Shown piece by piece: positions 35,031 through 46,115 of a stretch of 64,000 nt of DNA. Both the position numbers and the translations under genes were made by a program. The DNA is from a bacterium (GTDB taxonomy: Bacteria > Bdellovibrionota_G > JALEGL01). The notes under the pieces were generated by a model. The model made no database searches. It had not been told where the DNA came from and worked only from the letters and a program-made list of their open reading frames with translations. Numbering within the stretch: the first letter of the stretch is position 1; every line of letters begins with the position of its first letter. Location of the stretch: positions 62,001 to 126,000 of the forward strand of contig JALEGL010000015.1 of NCBI GenBank assembly GCA_022763185.1. Reading direction: 5' to 3'.

Positions 35031-35239
35031 ACCTAATGGGTTCTCTCAATGTCAAACCCTATTTGTATTTTAGAGAAGCCAATAAGTGCTTGATCTATCT
35101 TAAACCAGATCTATACCTTTTAAAAAATGTATTTCAAGTACGTCTATATCAATAATCGAGCTGTAATAAAAACTACACTGTTTTGTACTCTAAGGTTAAA
35201 GACAACTCTTCGCTTAGAGTACAATTTTTACATTTTAAT

Positions 35240-36970
35240 TTAACGATAGAAACTGCGCAATACACCACTATTGACAATACTGCCACCTGTTGCTCCCCAG
35301 CCTAAAAGTGCGTCTCCGTTGCGATTTAAATCCATAAAGTGATAATTATCAACAACTGTACCTGCTGGAGAAATTTGTTCTGGAGTTGTCCAAGTTTCGT
35401 TAATGTATTCCATTCTGTACATGACTTCGTCACTTAATGATGTTTGTTCGATAAAAATCAATACATAACGACCATCTTTATCCACTTCTATTTGCTTACT
35501 CACAACCACAAAACCATCTTGGCTCAAATGTTCTGTTCCTACATTGATGGGTCTTTGCCACACACCATTAACATAGCGAGCATACATTAAAACACCACAA
35601 TCACTGCCACCACAATTAGTAGAACCGTCAAGTTGTGTCCAAGTAACCATGGCATCTCCATTATCTTCTATCGCAACTGAAACGTTAGGAACCGCCCAGG
35701 TAAAAAATGATCCAGGAACAGCGTTACCTGCTGGACTTAGTATATGATCTGCATCAGATTCACTGTTAGGATCATCCCATACGCCTCCATCTAGATAAGA
35801 ATAAAAAATTCTATTCTCTCCTAAATTATCTTGTTGCACCCATGCCATTATGCCTTGCCCTGATGCATTGATGGCCGCATCATTGTATGTACCCCAAGGT
35901 TGAGCACTGGGAACGGGTGTGTCGGGTGTTGGGTTATCCGTTAAACCACTTGGGTCTACCCAATTGCTGCCGTATCTATAGCTTCTAAAAATCTGTTGCC
36001 TTGTTCCGTCCGATTGACGCCATGTTATAATTCCCTGTCTTGCATCATTCATCACAATAATGGGTAAAATCGCTGTTTGACCCGCTGGGCTAATCGCATC
36101 ACTTGTAGGATCAACGGTGTTGGACCAGTTACCCAAAGCAGCTTTTTCTGTTCTTAACACTCGATTGTTGCTGCCATCAGACTGAAGCCAAATAATACTT
36201 GCATCACCGACTTCATTGACCACAACTTCTGCTGCACCATTCAATGTTGCTGTGGCCCCTAAAGTAAAATGGGCATCTTTATTAGCCGGTTGTTGCCAGC
36301 TGCCATTGATATATTCTGCACGCATGATTTGCCAAGCATTACTTGAATTGCGTTGCCCCCAGGTCAAAACGCCATAGCCATTATCATTAAGATCAAGTCT
36401 TGGATTTTCTGCAATGCTAGATGCATCAATATTAAATTGATCATTAAGATCTGAGGGGTCTGTCCAAACACCTTCATTAAATTCACTCATGTAAATGCTC
36501 AAATCTCCAGAAGCATTTCGCTGTTCCCAAAAAACAAACCCTAAGCCATTGTTGTTAAGGGCCGGCCATATACCAAAACTACCACTGCTGCCAAGCATAA
36601 CTCCATCGGTATCATTCAAAGGATCTACCCATTCCTTATCTAAACAATTGACTGTAATTTTAAGACCCAGAGTCACCACACCTCGGTCTGAGTTTATGGT
36701 GCAGTTTTGTGTACTGGGCTCGGAGACTACACTCAGTTGGTAGTTCGCTCCTAAATCCAAAGGTAAAGAAAACTCTAAACTTCCATCCTCGGTAAAATGT
36801 AAATCATCTTCGCCATTATTTTGTAAAGTTAAGAGGCCGTTTAAACCTGAAACACTAACTTGAATAGACTCTCCTTGTCCAGCCAGTTGTAAACCAGATC
36901 CACATGAGTATAAAAATAAGTAAGCTGGAATCAATAAGTAATAAAATTTTTGTATGCAATTTTTAAACAT
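35240..36970 (-). CDS. Large repeat lipoprotein (paralogue A)
   Basis: A 576-residue lipoprotein (signal ending LFLYSCGSG). After a beta-sandwich start with SVSGLNGLLTLQNNG come about seven to eight repeats of ~55 residues. Each has an Asp/Asn-Gly turn, an aromatic strand with W and Q (FWEQRNASGDLSIYMSEF, LTWGQRNSSNAWQIMRAEY, AWVQQDNLGENRIFYSYL, VTWTQLDG) and then W..P. This is the look of a beta-propeller. It is paralogous to the gene at 43472. A surface ligand-binding role is inferred; no enzyme motif was seen. Confidence 0.75.
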   Translation of the reverse strand: MFKNCIQKFYYLLIPAYLFLYSCGSGLQLAGQGESIQVSVSGLNGLLTLQNNGEDDLHFTEDGSLEFSLPLDLGANYQLSVVSEPSTQNCTINSDRGVVTLGLKITVNCLDKEWVDPLNDTDGVMLGSSGSFGIWPALNNNGLGFVFWEQRNASGDLSIYMSEFNEGVWTDPSDLNDQFNIDASSIAENPRLDLNDNGYGVLTWGQRNSSNAWQIMRAEYINGSWQQPANKDAHFTLGATATLNGAAEVVVNEVGDASIIWLQSDGSNNRVLRTEKAALGNWSNTVDPTSDAISPAGQTAILPIIVMNDARQGIITWRQSDGTRQQIFRSYRYGSNWVDPSGLTDNPTPDTPVPSAQPWGTYNDAAINASGQGIMAWVQQDNLGENRIFYSYLDGGVWDDPNSESDADHILSPAGNAVPGSFFTWAVPNVSVAIEDNGDAMVTWTQLDGSTNCGGSDCGVLMYARYVNGVWQRPINVGTEHLSQDGFVVVSKQIEVDKDGRYVLIFIEQTSLSDEVMYRMEYINETWTTPEQISPAGTVVDNYHFMDLNRNGDALLGWGATGGSIVNSGVLRSFYR

Positions 36971-37148
36971 GCGTACCTTTCTCTTTAGTGACTTTATATA
37001 ACTTTGAATAGGACATAGAGCAAACGTCTTACAACTATCAATTTCTATGCCACAATTTTATCCTAATTAATTCAATTGTTTAGCCCTATTGTCTGCTATA
37101 AGATTAACTAAAGTTAACTCATTATTGACAATTTTTGTCATTCTAATA

Positions 37149-37166
37149 ATTCATTCTGGAATGAAT
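37149..37166. promoter_or_regulatory. Palindrome upstream of lipoprotein A
   Basis: ATTCATTC-tg-GAATGAAT is a perfect 8-2-8 inverted repeat in the AT-rich spacer, ~180 bases upstream of the lipoprotein start at 36970. A TGACAA/TTGTCA inverted repeat lies next to it. Either could be an operator. The rest of 36971-37229 shows nothing further. Confidence 0.3.
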
Positions 37167-37229
37167 ACTTGCTTTAATATAGTAGCAAAATATTCTTTTT
37201 TATCTAATGATTTTTGATTATGAATGATT

Positions 37230-37973
37230 TTATAAAACCTGATCTTGCCCCAAGCATTCTACATAAAGCTGATAACATTGATCACGCAGTGCCGTAACAT
37301 CTTGCTTGTTTTTGGTTTTGCATGAGATAGGTGAAAGAACCTCAACGATTATTTTGCCAGGGTAAAGTTTGTAACTGCTTTTCAAGTTCACTTTATCCAT
37401 ACCCACAAAAACAACAGGTAAAATTTCGGCTTGTAAATCCACTGCCAAATGAAAGGCTCCTTTTTTAAAAGGCATTAATTTACCGCTTGGACTTCGCGTA
37501 CCTTCTGGCGCAACAGCAACATGAATACCTGACTTAAAAATTTCTTCTGCCATTTTTAAAGATTGTCTCGCCGCATGGGCGCCTTGTCCAGCCTGAATAG
37601 GAATTTGTTTACCTCGCTTTAAAAAAGGGCCATAAATAGGCCATTTAAAATGACTGGCTTTTTCCACGCCACGAACCACACCGGGAATCGTTTGATACAG
37701 TACAAAATGATCTAAGATATTGATATGGTTAAAGATGACAACATAAGTTTTGCCACGCTCTATATTATCTAAACCTTTAAACTCAACCCTTAAACCAGAA
37801 ATCTTGAGCATACCCCAACACATTAGCGCAATCATCCACTCTAAGCGTTCTATCTTTATAACAAAACTGAGTATAAAATAACTTAAGGCAATACTAAAAA
37901 CAAAGACGCCGCCGACAAGCCACTGCAAACAAGATCTAAAACTCACCCAGAATTGATACAAGGACTTCATCAC
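37230..37973 (-). CDS. plsC: 1-acyl-sn-glycerol-3-phosphate acyltransferase
   Basis: A 247-residue membrane-associated acyltransferase that makes phosphatidic acid from lysophosphatidate. Hydrophobic helices occupy the first ~60 residues. The catalytic block is [10 protein letters not shown] (the HxxxxD motif), then [10 protein letters not shown], and [22 protein letters not shown]. The ATG overlaps the uvrA stop by 4 bases, so it is the last gene of the phosphohexomutase-uvrA-plsC operon. Confidence 0.92.
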   Translation of the reverse strand: MMKSLYQFWVSFRSCLQWLVGGVFVFSIALSYFILSFVIKIERLEWMIALMCWGMLKISGLRVEFKGLDNIERGKTYVVIFNHINILDHFVLYQTIPGVVRGVEKASHFKWPIYGPFLKRGKQIPIQAGQGAHAARQSLKMAEEIFKSGIHVAVAPEGTRSPSGKLMPFKKGAFHLAVDLQAEILPVVFVGMDKVNLKSSYKLYPGKIIVEVLSPISCKTKNKQDVTALRDQCYQLYVECLGQDQVL

Positions 37974-40849
37974 CCAGCTTTTTTGGTTTTCTTGTTGGCT
38001 TGTAAATATTTTTTTAAGTATTGCCCGGTGTAAGACTCTTTGTTTTTGACCAAATCTTCCGGCACGCCCATACCCACAAGCTCACCACCTTTAACGCCAC
38101 CTTCAGGTCCTAAGTCAATCACCCAATCCGCTATTTTAATGACATCAAGATGATGCTCTATCACTACCACGGTGTTGCCTTGATCTACCAAGCGTTGCAG
38201 AACTTCATTGAGTCGCTCTACATCAGCAAAATGCAAACCGGTGGTGGGCTCATCTAAGATATAAATGGTTTTACCGGTTGAACGCTTGCTTAATTCTTTA
38301 GACAACTTCACCCTTTGCGCTTCACCTCCAGATAAGGTGATGGCCGATTGCCCCAAGGTAATATAGCCTAAACCCACTGCAATTAGAGCTTGCAGCTTGG
38401 CATGAATGCTGGGAATTTTTTCATAAAATTTGGCCGCCTCTTCCACGGTCATGTTTAACACTTCAGAAATGGTTTTACCTTTGTATAAAATTTCCAAGGT
38501 TTCACGATTGTAGCGCTTCCCCCTGCATTGCTCACAGGTTACATAGACATCGGGTAAAAAGTGCATTTCAATTTTAATAATGCCGTCTCCCTGACAGCCT
38601 TCACAACGTCCCCCTTTAACATTAAAAGAAAAGCGACCTGGTTTATAGCCTCGCATCTTAGCTTCAGGCAATTCAGAAAACAATTCCCTGATTGGGGTAA
38701 AAATACCGGTGTAGGTGGCTGGATTGGATCTGGGTGTTCTACCAATCGGCGTTTGATCAATGTCAATGACCTTATCAATTTTTTCTAAGCCGCCAATAGA
38801 CTTGATATGTCCAGCTCTGGTTTTTGAACCATGCAAATGTTGTTTGAGCAGAGGAAATAAGGTGTCAATAATCAGGGAAGATTTCCCTGAACCGGATACT
38901 CCGGTGACACAGGTTAAACAACTCAAGGGTATCTTGATGTTAACGTCTTTAAGGTTGTTGGTTTTTGCACCTTTGAGCTCAATAAAATGCCTGCCCACTG
39001 AACGCCGTTTTTCAGGTAAAGGAATGATCTTTTTACCGGATAAGTATTGTCCGGTGATGGACTGCTTGCTTTGACAAATCTCTTGCGCCGTCCCGGCGGC
39101 CATCAATTGTCCACCGTGCACACCGGCACCTGGACCAATATCAATGACATAATCTGCTCCAAACATGGTGTCTTCATCATGTTCAACCACCAACACTGTA
39201 TTGCCTAGATCTCTAAGATGCTTCAGTGTTTCTAACAGTCTATCATTATCGCGTTGATGCAAACCAATGGACGGTTCATCTAAAACATACAATACGCCCA
39301 TTAAGCTGGAGCCAATTTGCGTTGCCAAACGTATTCTTTGTGCTTCTCCTCCAGATAACGTTCCGGCAATTCTATCTAAAGTTAAATAATCCAAGCCCAC
39401 ATTAACCAAGAAAGCCAAACGTGAACGAATCTCTTGCAAAACTTTTTTAGCAATGACTTGCTGACGCTCGCCCAGCTCCAAAAGCTGAAAAAAAACAAAG
39501 CAGTCTTGAATGTTTTTTTGTGTAACTTGTGCAATATTTAAGTCACCAACCTTGACATACAAGGCTTCTTTACGCAGACGCGCTCCATGACAATCAGGAC
39601 ACTCTACCACACTCATGTATTTTTTTTCTGTGTCTTCTCTAAAGTCTTCAGAATCAGACTCTTTGTATCGGCGCATGAGATTTGGAATCACACCTTCAAA
39701 CACTTTTTTAACCGTGTATGAACCACTTTCCATGCTGTATTCAAAGTTGATCTTTTCTTTGCCACTACCATGCAAAATAATGTCTTTCACTTTATCAGAA
39801 AGTTTTTTCCACGGTGTATGAATATCAAAATTATAATGCTCGGCTAAAGTTTCAACTGTTTGAGCATGAAACCCAGCATAGCGCGTATTCCAAGACGCCA
39901 CCGCTCCTCCCCGAATAGATAAATTAGGATTAGGAATAACCATATCCGGGTCAATAAATTTTTTAGTGCCCAAACCATCGCAACTGGGGCATGCCCCCAA
40001 AGGGTTATTGAATGAAAACAAGCGCGGCGCTAACTCTGGAAAAGATATGCCGCAATCTATACAGGCAGCCTTTTCTGATAACAGTTGTTCTTTAGCATGC
40101 TCCCCCAGAACTTCCAGTTTCATGACCCCTTGCCCTTGCTCTAAAGCAGTTTCAACCGAGTCTGCAATTCTTGTTCTGGATTTTTCTTTCACCACCAAAC
40201 GATCCACAAATACATCTATGGTGTGTTTTTTGTTTTTATCCAGCTCAATTGGACTGGCCAGTTCATGAACGTTGCCATCAATTTTAACTTTGGTAAATCC
40301 AGCTTTTAATAAAGACTTGAGTTCTTTTTGATATTCACCTTTTTTCCCTCTGGCAATGGATGCTAAAAGATGAATTTTACTGCCTTCAGGCAAAGCCATT
40401 ATTTGATCAACAATTTGTGATGCACTTTGTGAGCTTATTTTTTTTTCACAATTGTAACAATATTGCTCTCCCACCCTGGCAAATAACAATCTAAAATAAT
40501 CGTAAATTTCTGTGGTTGTGCCTACTGTAGAGCGGGGATTTTTTGATGAGCGCCGTTGGTCTATGGATATGGCTGGAGACAAACCTTCAATGGCATCCAC
40601 ATCCGGTTTTTCCATTTGATCTAAAAACTGCCGGGCATAGGCTGATAAGGATTCTACGTAGCGGCGCTGACCTTCAGCGTAGATGGTATCAAAAGCCAAG
40701 GACGATTTACCAGAGCCTGACAAACCGGTAATCACCACCAGTTTATCTCTGGGAATGGTGACATCAATATTTTTTAAATTGTGTTGTCTCGCACCCCTAA
40801 CCACAATATGTTTATGATCGTCTTGCAGTTGAGCATTTTTTTTTAGCAT
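37970..40849 (-). CDS. uvrA: UvrABC excision nuclease subunit A
   Basis: A 959-residue duplicated ABC ATPase that recognises DNA damage for nucleotide excision repair. It has both Walker A motifs ([14 protein letters not shown] and [14 protein letters not shown]), both signatures ([12 protein letters not shown] and [12 protein letters not shown]) and zinc-binding CxxC pairs ([33 protein letters not shown]). Length is normal. It overlaps the phosphohexomutase gene by 7 bases and plsC by 4. Confidence 0.98.
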   Translation of the reverse strand: MLKKNAQLQDDHKHIVVRGARQHNLKNIDVTIPRDKLVVITGLSGSGKSSLAFDTIYAEGQRRYVESLSAYARQFLDQMEKPDVDAIEGLSPAISIDQRRSSKNPRSTVGTTTEIYDYFRLLFARVGEQYCYNCEKKISSQSASQIVDQIMALPEGSKIHLLASIARGKKGEYQKELKSLLKAGFTKVKIDGNVHELASPIELDKNKKHTIDVFVDRLVVKEKSRTRIADSVETALEQGQGVMKLEVLGEHAKEQLLSEKAACIDCGISFPELAPRLFSFNNPLGACPSCDGLGTKKFIDPDMVIPNPNLSIRGGAVASWNTRYAGFHAQTVETLAEHYNFDIHTPWKKLSDKVKDIILHGSGKEKINFEYSMESGSYTVKKVFEGVIPNLMRRYKESDSEDFREDTEKKYMSVVECPDCHGARLRKEALYVKVGDLNIAQVTQKNIQDCFVFFQLLELGERQQVIAKKVLQEIRSRLAFLVNVGLDYLTLDRIAGTLSGGEAQRIRLATQIGSSLMGVLYVLDEPSIGLHQRDNDRLLETLKHLRDLGNTVLVVEHDEDTMFGADYVIDIGPGAGVHGGQLMAAGTAQEICQSKQSITGQYLSGKKIIPLPEKRRSVGRHFIELKGAKTNNLKDVNIKIPLSCLTCVTGVSGSGKSSLIIDTLFPLLKQHLHGSKTRAGHIKSIGGLEKIDKVIDIDQTPIGRTPRSNPATYTGIFTPIRELFSELPEAKMRGYKPGRFSFNVKGGRCEGCQGDGIIKIEMHFLPDVYVTCEQCRGKRYNRETLEILYKGKTISEVLNMTVEEAAKFYEKIPSIHAKLQALIAVGLGYITLGQSAITLSGGEAQRVKLSKELSKRSTGKTIYILDEPTTGLHFADVERLNEVLQRLVDQGNTVVVIEHHLDVIKIADWVIDLGPEGGVKGGELVGMGVPEDLVKNKESYTGQYLKKYLQANKKTKKAG

Positions 40850-42267
40850 GTTTCAACAAACTCCATGGCAGCATTGATCAAGGCTTCACTGGCTTTGATA
40901 TTTTCTGCTTCTGCATAAAGTCTAAACAAAGGCTCGGTTCCCGAAGGTCTAATCAACAACCAGGCACCATCTTCTGTATAGTATTTAAAACCGTCCACAG
41001 TTTGCGTGGATGCAACCAATTTATCACCCCATTGTTTAACATCTGTCTCTTGTAATTTCTGCATTACTTTTTGCATCAAACTCTGAGGAACTTTTAAGTC
41101 TTTTCGGATAAATTCATAGGGCCTAAAGCTTTGACATATATGCTCATAAATTTGACTCAAGGATTTTCCAGTGATGGCCATGGCTTCAAGCAACAACAAG
41201 GCTGTCATAAAACCATCTCGCTCAGGAAGATGATCGTCGGTGCCAATACCTCCTGATTCTTCTCCGCCAATCTGAGCATGACCTTCAACCATTTGCTCTG
41301 CAATATATTTAAAACCCACTTTGGTTTCAATGCACTTTAAGCCATTGGCCTCTGCAATCACATCCACCATACGCGTGGTAGAAACACTGCGTGAAACATT
41401 CCATTGTTTGTTACGGTTGTAAATCATGTGCCAATAAACGGTGGATAAGATTTTTTGCGTGCTAAAATAACGTCCTTGTTCATCTACGGCACCCAGTCGA
41501 TCTGCATCTCCGTCATTAGCAAAACCACAATGAAAATCATCTTGAGCAATAAGTGTACACAACTCTTTTAAGTTCTGCTCTGTAGGTTCAGGAGCAATGC
41601 CCCCAAAACCTGGGTTATCTTCAGTGTGTAAACTTTTTACTTCTATTCCAAGACGTTCTAGCAATACTGCAAAGTGTTTTGAGGCGGAGCCATGCATGGT
41701 ATCTATGGCCACTTTAAACTTGGCTTTTTTGATGGCTTCAACATCAACCAAGCTTAAAAGTTTTTCTGTATATTGTTCTAAAGGATTATAATCTTGAATC
41801 TTTCCTTGGGCTTCGTATTGGTCGTACAAGTTTGCATCAAACGTTAAGGCATCGACCTGAGCTATCGCCTGCTCAAACTGTTCTGTGGTTTTAACCAAAG
41901 CCGAGCCTCCAAAAGTTTCTTTAAATTTAAAGCCGTTCCAAGTTGGCGGGTTATGACTGGCAGTGATCACCACGCTTCCAGCAACGCCTTTTTCATATCT
42001 GGCACACCAAGATAGGAGAGGTGTAGGCATGGCTTCTTGAGTCATCAACACCGTAAAGCCACTTTTTGCAAAACAGGCGGCCACCCATTTGGCAAACTCT
42101 GTTGATAAAAAACGCTTATCAAAGCCTACAATAATTTTATTGAGCTCAGGTTTGTCGTGTTGCAGTTGTTTTGCAACACCCAAAGCCACACGGCCAACAT
42201 TGTCAAAGGTATAATCTTTGGCGATTTCTGCTCGCCAACCATCGGTTCCAAATTTAATATGTGTCAT
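40843..42267 (-). CDS. Phosphoglucomutase/phosphomannomutase family enzyme
   Basis: A 474-residue alpha-D-phosphohexomutase. The N-terminus [12 protein letters not shown], the phospho-serine loop [15 protein letters not shown], the metal loop [11 protein letters not shown], the sugar-specificity loop GGEESGGIG and the phosphate-binding [15 protein letters not shown] are all present in order. Whether glucose- or mannose-phosphate is the main substrate cannot be told from these motifs. It feeds cell-envelope sugar synthesis and begins the operon with uvrA. Confidence 0.93.
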   Translation of the reverse strand: MTHIKFGTDGWRAEIAKDYTFDNVGRVALGVAKQLQHDKPELNKIIVGFDKRFLSTEFAKWVAACFAKSGFTVLMTQEAMPTPLLSWCARYEKGVAGSVVITASHNPPTWNGFKFKETFGGSALVKTTEQFEQAIAQVDALTFDANLYDQYEAQGKIQDYNPLEQYTEKLLSLVDVEAIKKAKFKVAIDTMHGSASKHFAVLLERLGIEVKSLHTEDNPGFGGIAPEPTEQNLKELCTLIAQDDFHCGFANDGDADRLGAVDEQGRYFSTQKILSTVYWHMIYNRNKQWNVSRSVSTTRMVDVIAEANGLKCIETKVGFKYIAEQMVEGHAQIGGEESGGIGTDDHLPERDGFMTALLLLEAMAITGKSLSQIYEHICQSFRPYEFIRKDLKVPQSLMQKVMQKLQETDVKQWGDKLVASTQTVDGFKYYTEDGAWLLIRPSGTEPLFRLYAEAENIKASEALINAAMEFVETC

Positions 42268-42334
42268 ATGCTAAGAGCACATACCACTTTTTCATTATTT
42301 ATTAAACGAAGAATGCTAAATTTTAAACTATGGC

Positions 42335-43369
42335 TTACTCACCTTCATTAAACTTATACATTGCTGGAATCACTTTTAATTCACCTGTGTTTTGATCAAT
42401 ATACATCCCTCTACCAAAATAACTCACTTTTAAGTTAGACGAACCGCTCAATGGGTTAACAAATTCATAGCTGGTGTTTTCTGGCTCCGGTGTAGGAGGA
42501 GTTCCAGGTGTGGGATTTGGCGTGGGTTTTACTCCGCCAGTTGGAAACTCTCCCCCTATTCCTCCTACTGGTGTACCTTTTGGTGGCCGAGGTGGCGCTA
42601 CTGGATCAAGCGCATACGCATTTTGGAGAAAGAAATTTTCCACACGTGTGGCCATATCAAAAACTTTACGCTGAATATTAAGGGCCACATTGTCAGGGTC
42701 TAGATCGCCATCCAAGTCAGCAACAGCCCATGCACTGACCGTTTGTCCAGCAAGTACCTGTGTGTTACCGCTAGCAGAAAAGCTTTTAGTCTCAACAGCA
42801 TTTACACCGTCATTTGAAAGGATCGTTGCCAAATCAGAATCTCCAATCAACATATACGAATAGTATCTAGGCTCAACAACAAGATGTATTCCTTGCGCAG
42901 CTGCGGTATTGCTCACTGGAAACCCATACGTCCCTGCAACCTTGCCTTGCCATGTACAGGCTGAAATGTCATTCACTCCTGTTCCAGAAAAACTGCCCGA
43001 AGTAGCACTAGGGTCATGACCAAAGTATAGATCTCCTTTGGTACCTTTGCCAGCACTGGGAGGAAGCCCTGCAACATAACTTCCTCCACTTAGACTGTAT
43101 GTTTCAAAACTTCCAAAGGCTGGAGAAACAATGCACGTATACAGACTCCCCCCATCTTCTACAACTTTTGTTCCGTTGGATGCTGTTACCATTGCTCCAT
43201 CAATAATTTTCCTTAATTGAAGCTTGGCTTCATTTGTTTTTGAGTTTTGAATATATTTACCGTACTGAGATATAACAACAGCTGCCAATATACCAATTAT
43301 AGCAACCGCAATCATTAACTCAACAAGAGTAAAGGCCTGGACACGTTTTTTAAAATTTACTTCCTTCAC
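42335..43369 (-). CDS. Pilin 3: type IV pilin-like protein with Pro-rich insert
   Basis: A 344-residue protein started by GTG 43369. The class III signal is VQAFTLVELMIAVAIIGILA, with Ala before Phe and Glu at +5. A Ser/Gly-rich body follows (residues ~70-210) with AWAVADLDGDLDPDN, then a Pro/Gly-rich linker (PRPPKGTPVGG, PTPNPTPGTPPTPEPE) and a C-terminus reading YFGRGMYIDQNTGELKV and ending FNEGE. The VADxDGD loop and the YID..GE..NxGE end match pilins 1 and 2, so the three form one family. The start codon is 6 bases after a TATAAT box, implying a leaderless mRNA. Confidence 0.8.
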   Translation of the reverse strand: MKEVNFKKRVQAFTLVELMIAVAIIGILAAVVISQYGKYIQNSKTNEAKLQLRKIIDGAMVTASNGTKVVEDGGSLYTCIVSPAFGSFETYSLSGGSYVAGLPPSAGKGTKGDLYFGHDPSATSGSFSGTGVNDISACTWQGKVAGTYGFPVSNTAAAQGIHLVVEPRYYSYMLIGDSDLATILSNDGVNAVETKSFSASGNTQVLAGQTVSAWAVADLDGDLDPDNVALNIQRKVFDMATRVENFFLQNAYALDPVAPPRPPKGTPVGGIGGEFPTGGVKPTPNPTPGTPPTPEPENTSYEFVNPLSGSSNLKVSYFGRGMYIDQNTGELKVIPAMYKFNEGE

Positions 43370-43375
43370 TGTTCT

Positions 43376-43384
43376 ATTATACCA
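43376..43384 (-). promoter_or_regulatory. Extended -10 promoter of pilin 3
   Basis: On the minus strand TGGTATAAT is a perfect extended -10 (TGnTATAAT). It ends 6 bases before the GTG start, so transcription would begin at or next to the start codon. Confidence 0.55.
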
Positions 43385-43471
43385 AATTCGCTCAATAAGC
43401 GCTTGAAAAAAAATGTTGCTTGGAAAAAAAATTAAATTTATATTTTCGAGTTACTGTAATAAATTACTGTA

Positions 43472-45140
43472 ATGATTCAAAAAGTAATTGTTAGCCGTAT
43501 CCAATTAAAAAAAAATCTCCCCTTCTTTTTTAACGCTATTATTCCTTTTCTTATGCTCTGCTTGCGGTTCAGTTGGACTTCAAGTTAACGACGACAAAAA
43601 ATCCACACTTTCCATCAACGTAACCGGCTTGCTTAATACTCTTACTTTATTGAATCAACAAGGAGGCGACACACTGAATATCAGCGGCAATGGTATGTAT
43701 TCTTTTGTGTTAAATAGCCCTTTGGGTTCTGATTACGCACTGGAAGCAATATCCAACTGTACCGATAAATGTACAATCGATTCTGCTACAGGAACCCTTG
43801 ATGGAAACAATATCATTAACATCGTTTGTCAACCTCTTGCATGGGAACACCCTCTTAACATTAATGATTATGTAAGCCCGGTAGGTACGCAAAATGATTA
43901 CTTTCCTAAACTTTCTATGAACTCAAATGGAGAAACCTATATGTTTTTTCAAGGCGATCATAATGGCACCATTCGCTATAACTACCTGGCTCAAAGAACC
44001 AGTGCTGGAATGTGGTCATTTCCTACCGACTCTAGCCAACCTTTCACATTAAATTCACCCAATGTAAGTAACGAACATTCTATAGTCACAAGCGCAAACC
44101 AGTCTGCCCATGCTGCATGGATTCAAGAAGACTCGTTTGATGATCAGCAAGTCTATTTTGCACATTATGATGGAACCAGCTGGGCAAAACCAAACAATTT
44201 ATCCGATTTTTTAAGTATTCCAGGATCCGATGCAACAAGTTTAAATCTGGTAAGCAATTCAGAAGGTAAAACGCTATTGACTTGGAAACAAGACATTGGA
44301 GGAGGAAACTTTCAACTTTTTTTTGCTGAAAATTTTTCTGGAGCCTGGACACAAATAAGCAACTACAGTGACGCTATTCCCCCTGCAATTGTAAATGTCT
44401 TAAGCACAACTACAGACATAAATGAATTTGGAGATGCTGTCATCCTACATACACTATCTTTAGACGGAGGAATCAGCTACAAAACATTTTTAAGCCTTTA
44501 TGATGCCTCAACATCATCTTGGCTCCACCCTAACGATCTTAATGACGAGATCACGGCTTTAGCCAATGTAACATCACCTATTATATCGCTGTTTGACTCT
44601 GGTGACATTCTACTGGTTGGACTTAGAAATGGTAGCCAAGCGGTTGATGCTTATACATTTTCTAAAGCTACCAATACTTGGTCTTCATCAAACCAAATTT
44701 CAGTTAACGGCAACTGTACTAACCTAGGTATGGCAACATCGTCTTCAGGAGATGCTATTGTTCACTGGAAAGAAGCCAATCAATTATTTTACGCCCATTA
44801 TAAAAATCAAGTTTGGAATCTACCCAACGATGCCAATGATTTTGTCTCAACGGCCACAGGCGGAGTTTTTTCTAGCGATGCTGCAATGGATAAATACGGC
44901 AACTTTACACTTGTCTGGTCTCAATTAGGAAATGCTAACAATGATATTTATTTTGCGCACTATATAAAATCATCTGATACCTTACACACACCAAACGATG
45001 CTTCAGATACAATAAGCCCAGCAATGTCGAGTGGAGCTCTTGCCCCTCATGTAACTATGGGACCTCAGTGTCAAACGGTTATAGCCTGGTCTGAAAGCGA
45101 TGGTTCACAAAATCATATTTATATGAGTGAATATAAATAA
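43472..45140 (+). CDS. Large repeat lipoprotein (paralogue B), frameshifted at an A9 run
   Basis: The long open frame (43629 onward, 503 residues) has no plausible start of its own. Its in-frame upstream sequence continues to a lipoprotein signal (LLFLFLLCSACGSVG) and then hits a stop at an A9 run (43507-43515). An ATG at 43472 in another frame reads MIQKVIVSRIQLKK into the same A9 run. Removing one A joins the two into a complete lipoprotein of ~555 residues. The body is paralogous to lipoprotein A (35240): a beta start with NVTGLLNTLTLLNQQG, then repeats such as AAWIQEDSFDDQQVYFAHY and LVWSQLGNANNDIYFAHY. It could be phase-variable, corrected by slippage, inactive, or a sequencing error. 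Confidence 0.65.
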
Positions 45141-45152
45141 GTGATTAAACTC

Positions 45153-46097
45153 TTATACATTTAAACAACGGTAAGCTTTTAGCATGCTTGAACAATCCGC
45201 TAAATTCTTTCCAACAATATCATAAGCCACACCATGCGCTGGTGAAACCCTAACAAACGGTAAACCCAAAGTAATATTAACAGCTTGCTCAGTTCCTGGA
45301 TATTTGGCTGCTACCAAACCTTGATCATGGTACATGGCTAAAATAGCTGTCCATTGTTTGGTTTTACGCGCCTGTGAAAACAAAGCATCGGCAGAAAAAG
45401 GACCTTCGACAACATAACCTTGTTTATAAAGTTGTTCTATGGCTGGTTTGATGATGGTTTTTTCTTCGCTGTTCTCACTGAGTTCACCGCAGTGAGGGTT
45501 CAGTGCGCACACTGCTATTTTTACAGAATCTTTCCCTAGACTTTTAAAATGTGTCACCGTATCTTGAACAGCCATAACAATTTTTTCCTGGCTAATGTTA
45601 TGGCTGACATCTTTAAGTAAAACATGATTGGTCAATAAAACAATGTTCAACTCATCATTGCTCAACATCATCCATGTTTGCTTAACTTTGGTCTTTTCTT
45701 GTAAGTACTCAGTGTGACCAGCAAAATCTTTGATCACCTTTTGCATAATTTTTTTATCCAGTGGTGCGGTGACAATGGCTTGCAACTTTTGCTGCATGGC
45801 TTGCTCAATAGCAGCATCCAAAGATGCTTTGGCAATTTTAGCTCTTTGTATTTTATCACCAGGCTGTGCGTAGGCCTTGATAGGAAGGCCTTCCCACACA
45901 ATGCTGCCCTGTTGAATAAGCTCTTTGTAGCCGGATAAAAAGTTCTGTTCTTCAGCCAAAGCTTCAAAACTTTTTTGATCTGAAAAAATCTTAACGGTGT
46001 CGGAATCACCCAGCTTGCACTTAAGCAAACTCTTGGCAATAATCTCAGGCCCTATGCCCCAAACATCTCCCAGTGTTATACCAATTGCTTTAATCAC
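45153..46097 (-). CDS. pdxA: 4-hydroxythreonine-4-phosphate dehydrogenase
   Basis: A 314-residue enzyme of pyridoxal phosphate synthesis. The N-terminus GITLGDVWGIGPEII (normally GDPxGIGPE), the metal ligands in FAGHTEYL and AMYHDQGLVAAKYPG, and the C-terminal VRVSPAHGVAYDIVGK are conserved. It is the last gene of an operon after the SurA-like gene, echoing the surA-pdxA order of enterobacteria. The Trp in GDVWG replaces the common Pro-Ala/Ser region and is unusual. Confidence 0.93.
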   Translation of the reverse strand: MIKAIGITLGDVWGIGPEIIAKSLLKCKLGDSDTVKIFSDQKSFEALAEEQNFLSGYKELIQQGSIVWEGLPIKAYAQPGDKIQRAKIAKASLDAAIEQAMQQKLQAIVTAPLDKKIMQKVIKDFAGHTEYLQEKTKVKQTWMMLSNDELNIVLLTNHVLLKDVSHNISQEKIVMAVQDTVTHFKSLGKDSVKIAVCALNPHCGELSENSEEKTIIKPAIEQLYKQGYVVEGPFSADALFSQARKTKQWTAILAMYHDQGLVAAKYPGTEQAVNITLGLPFVRVSPAHGVAYDIVGKNLADCSSMLKAYRCLNV

Positions 46098-46115
46098 GCC
46101 TTCAATGCTGCTTGC

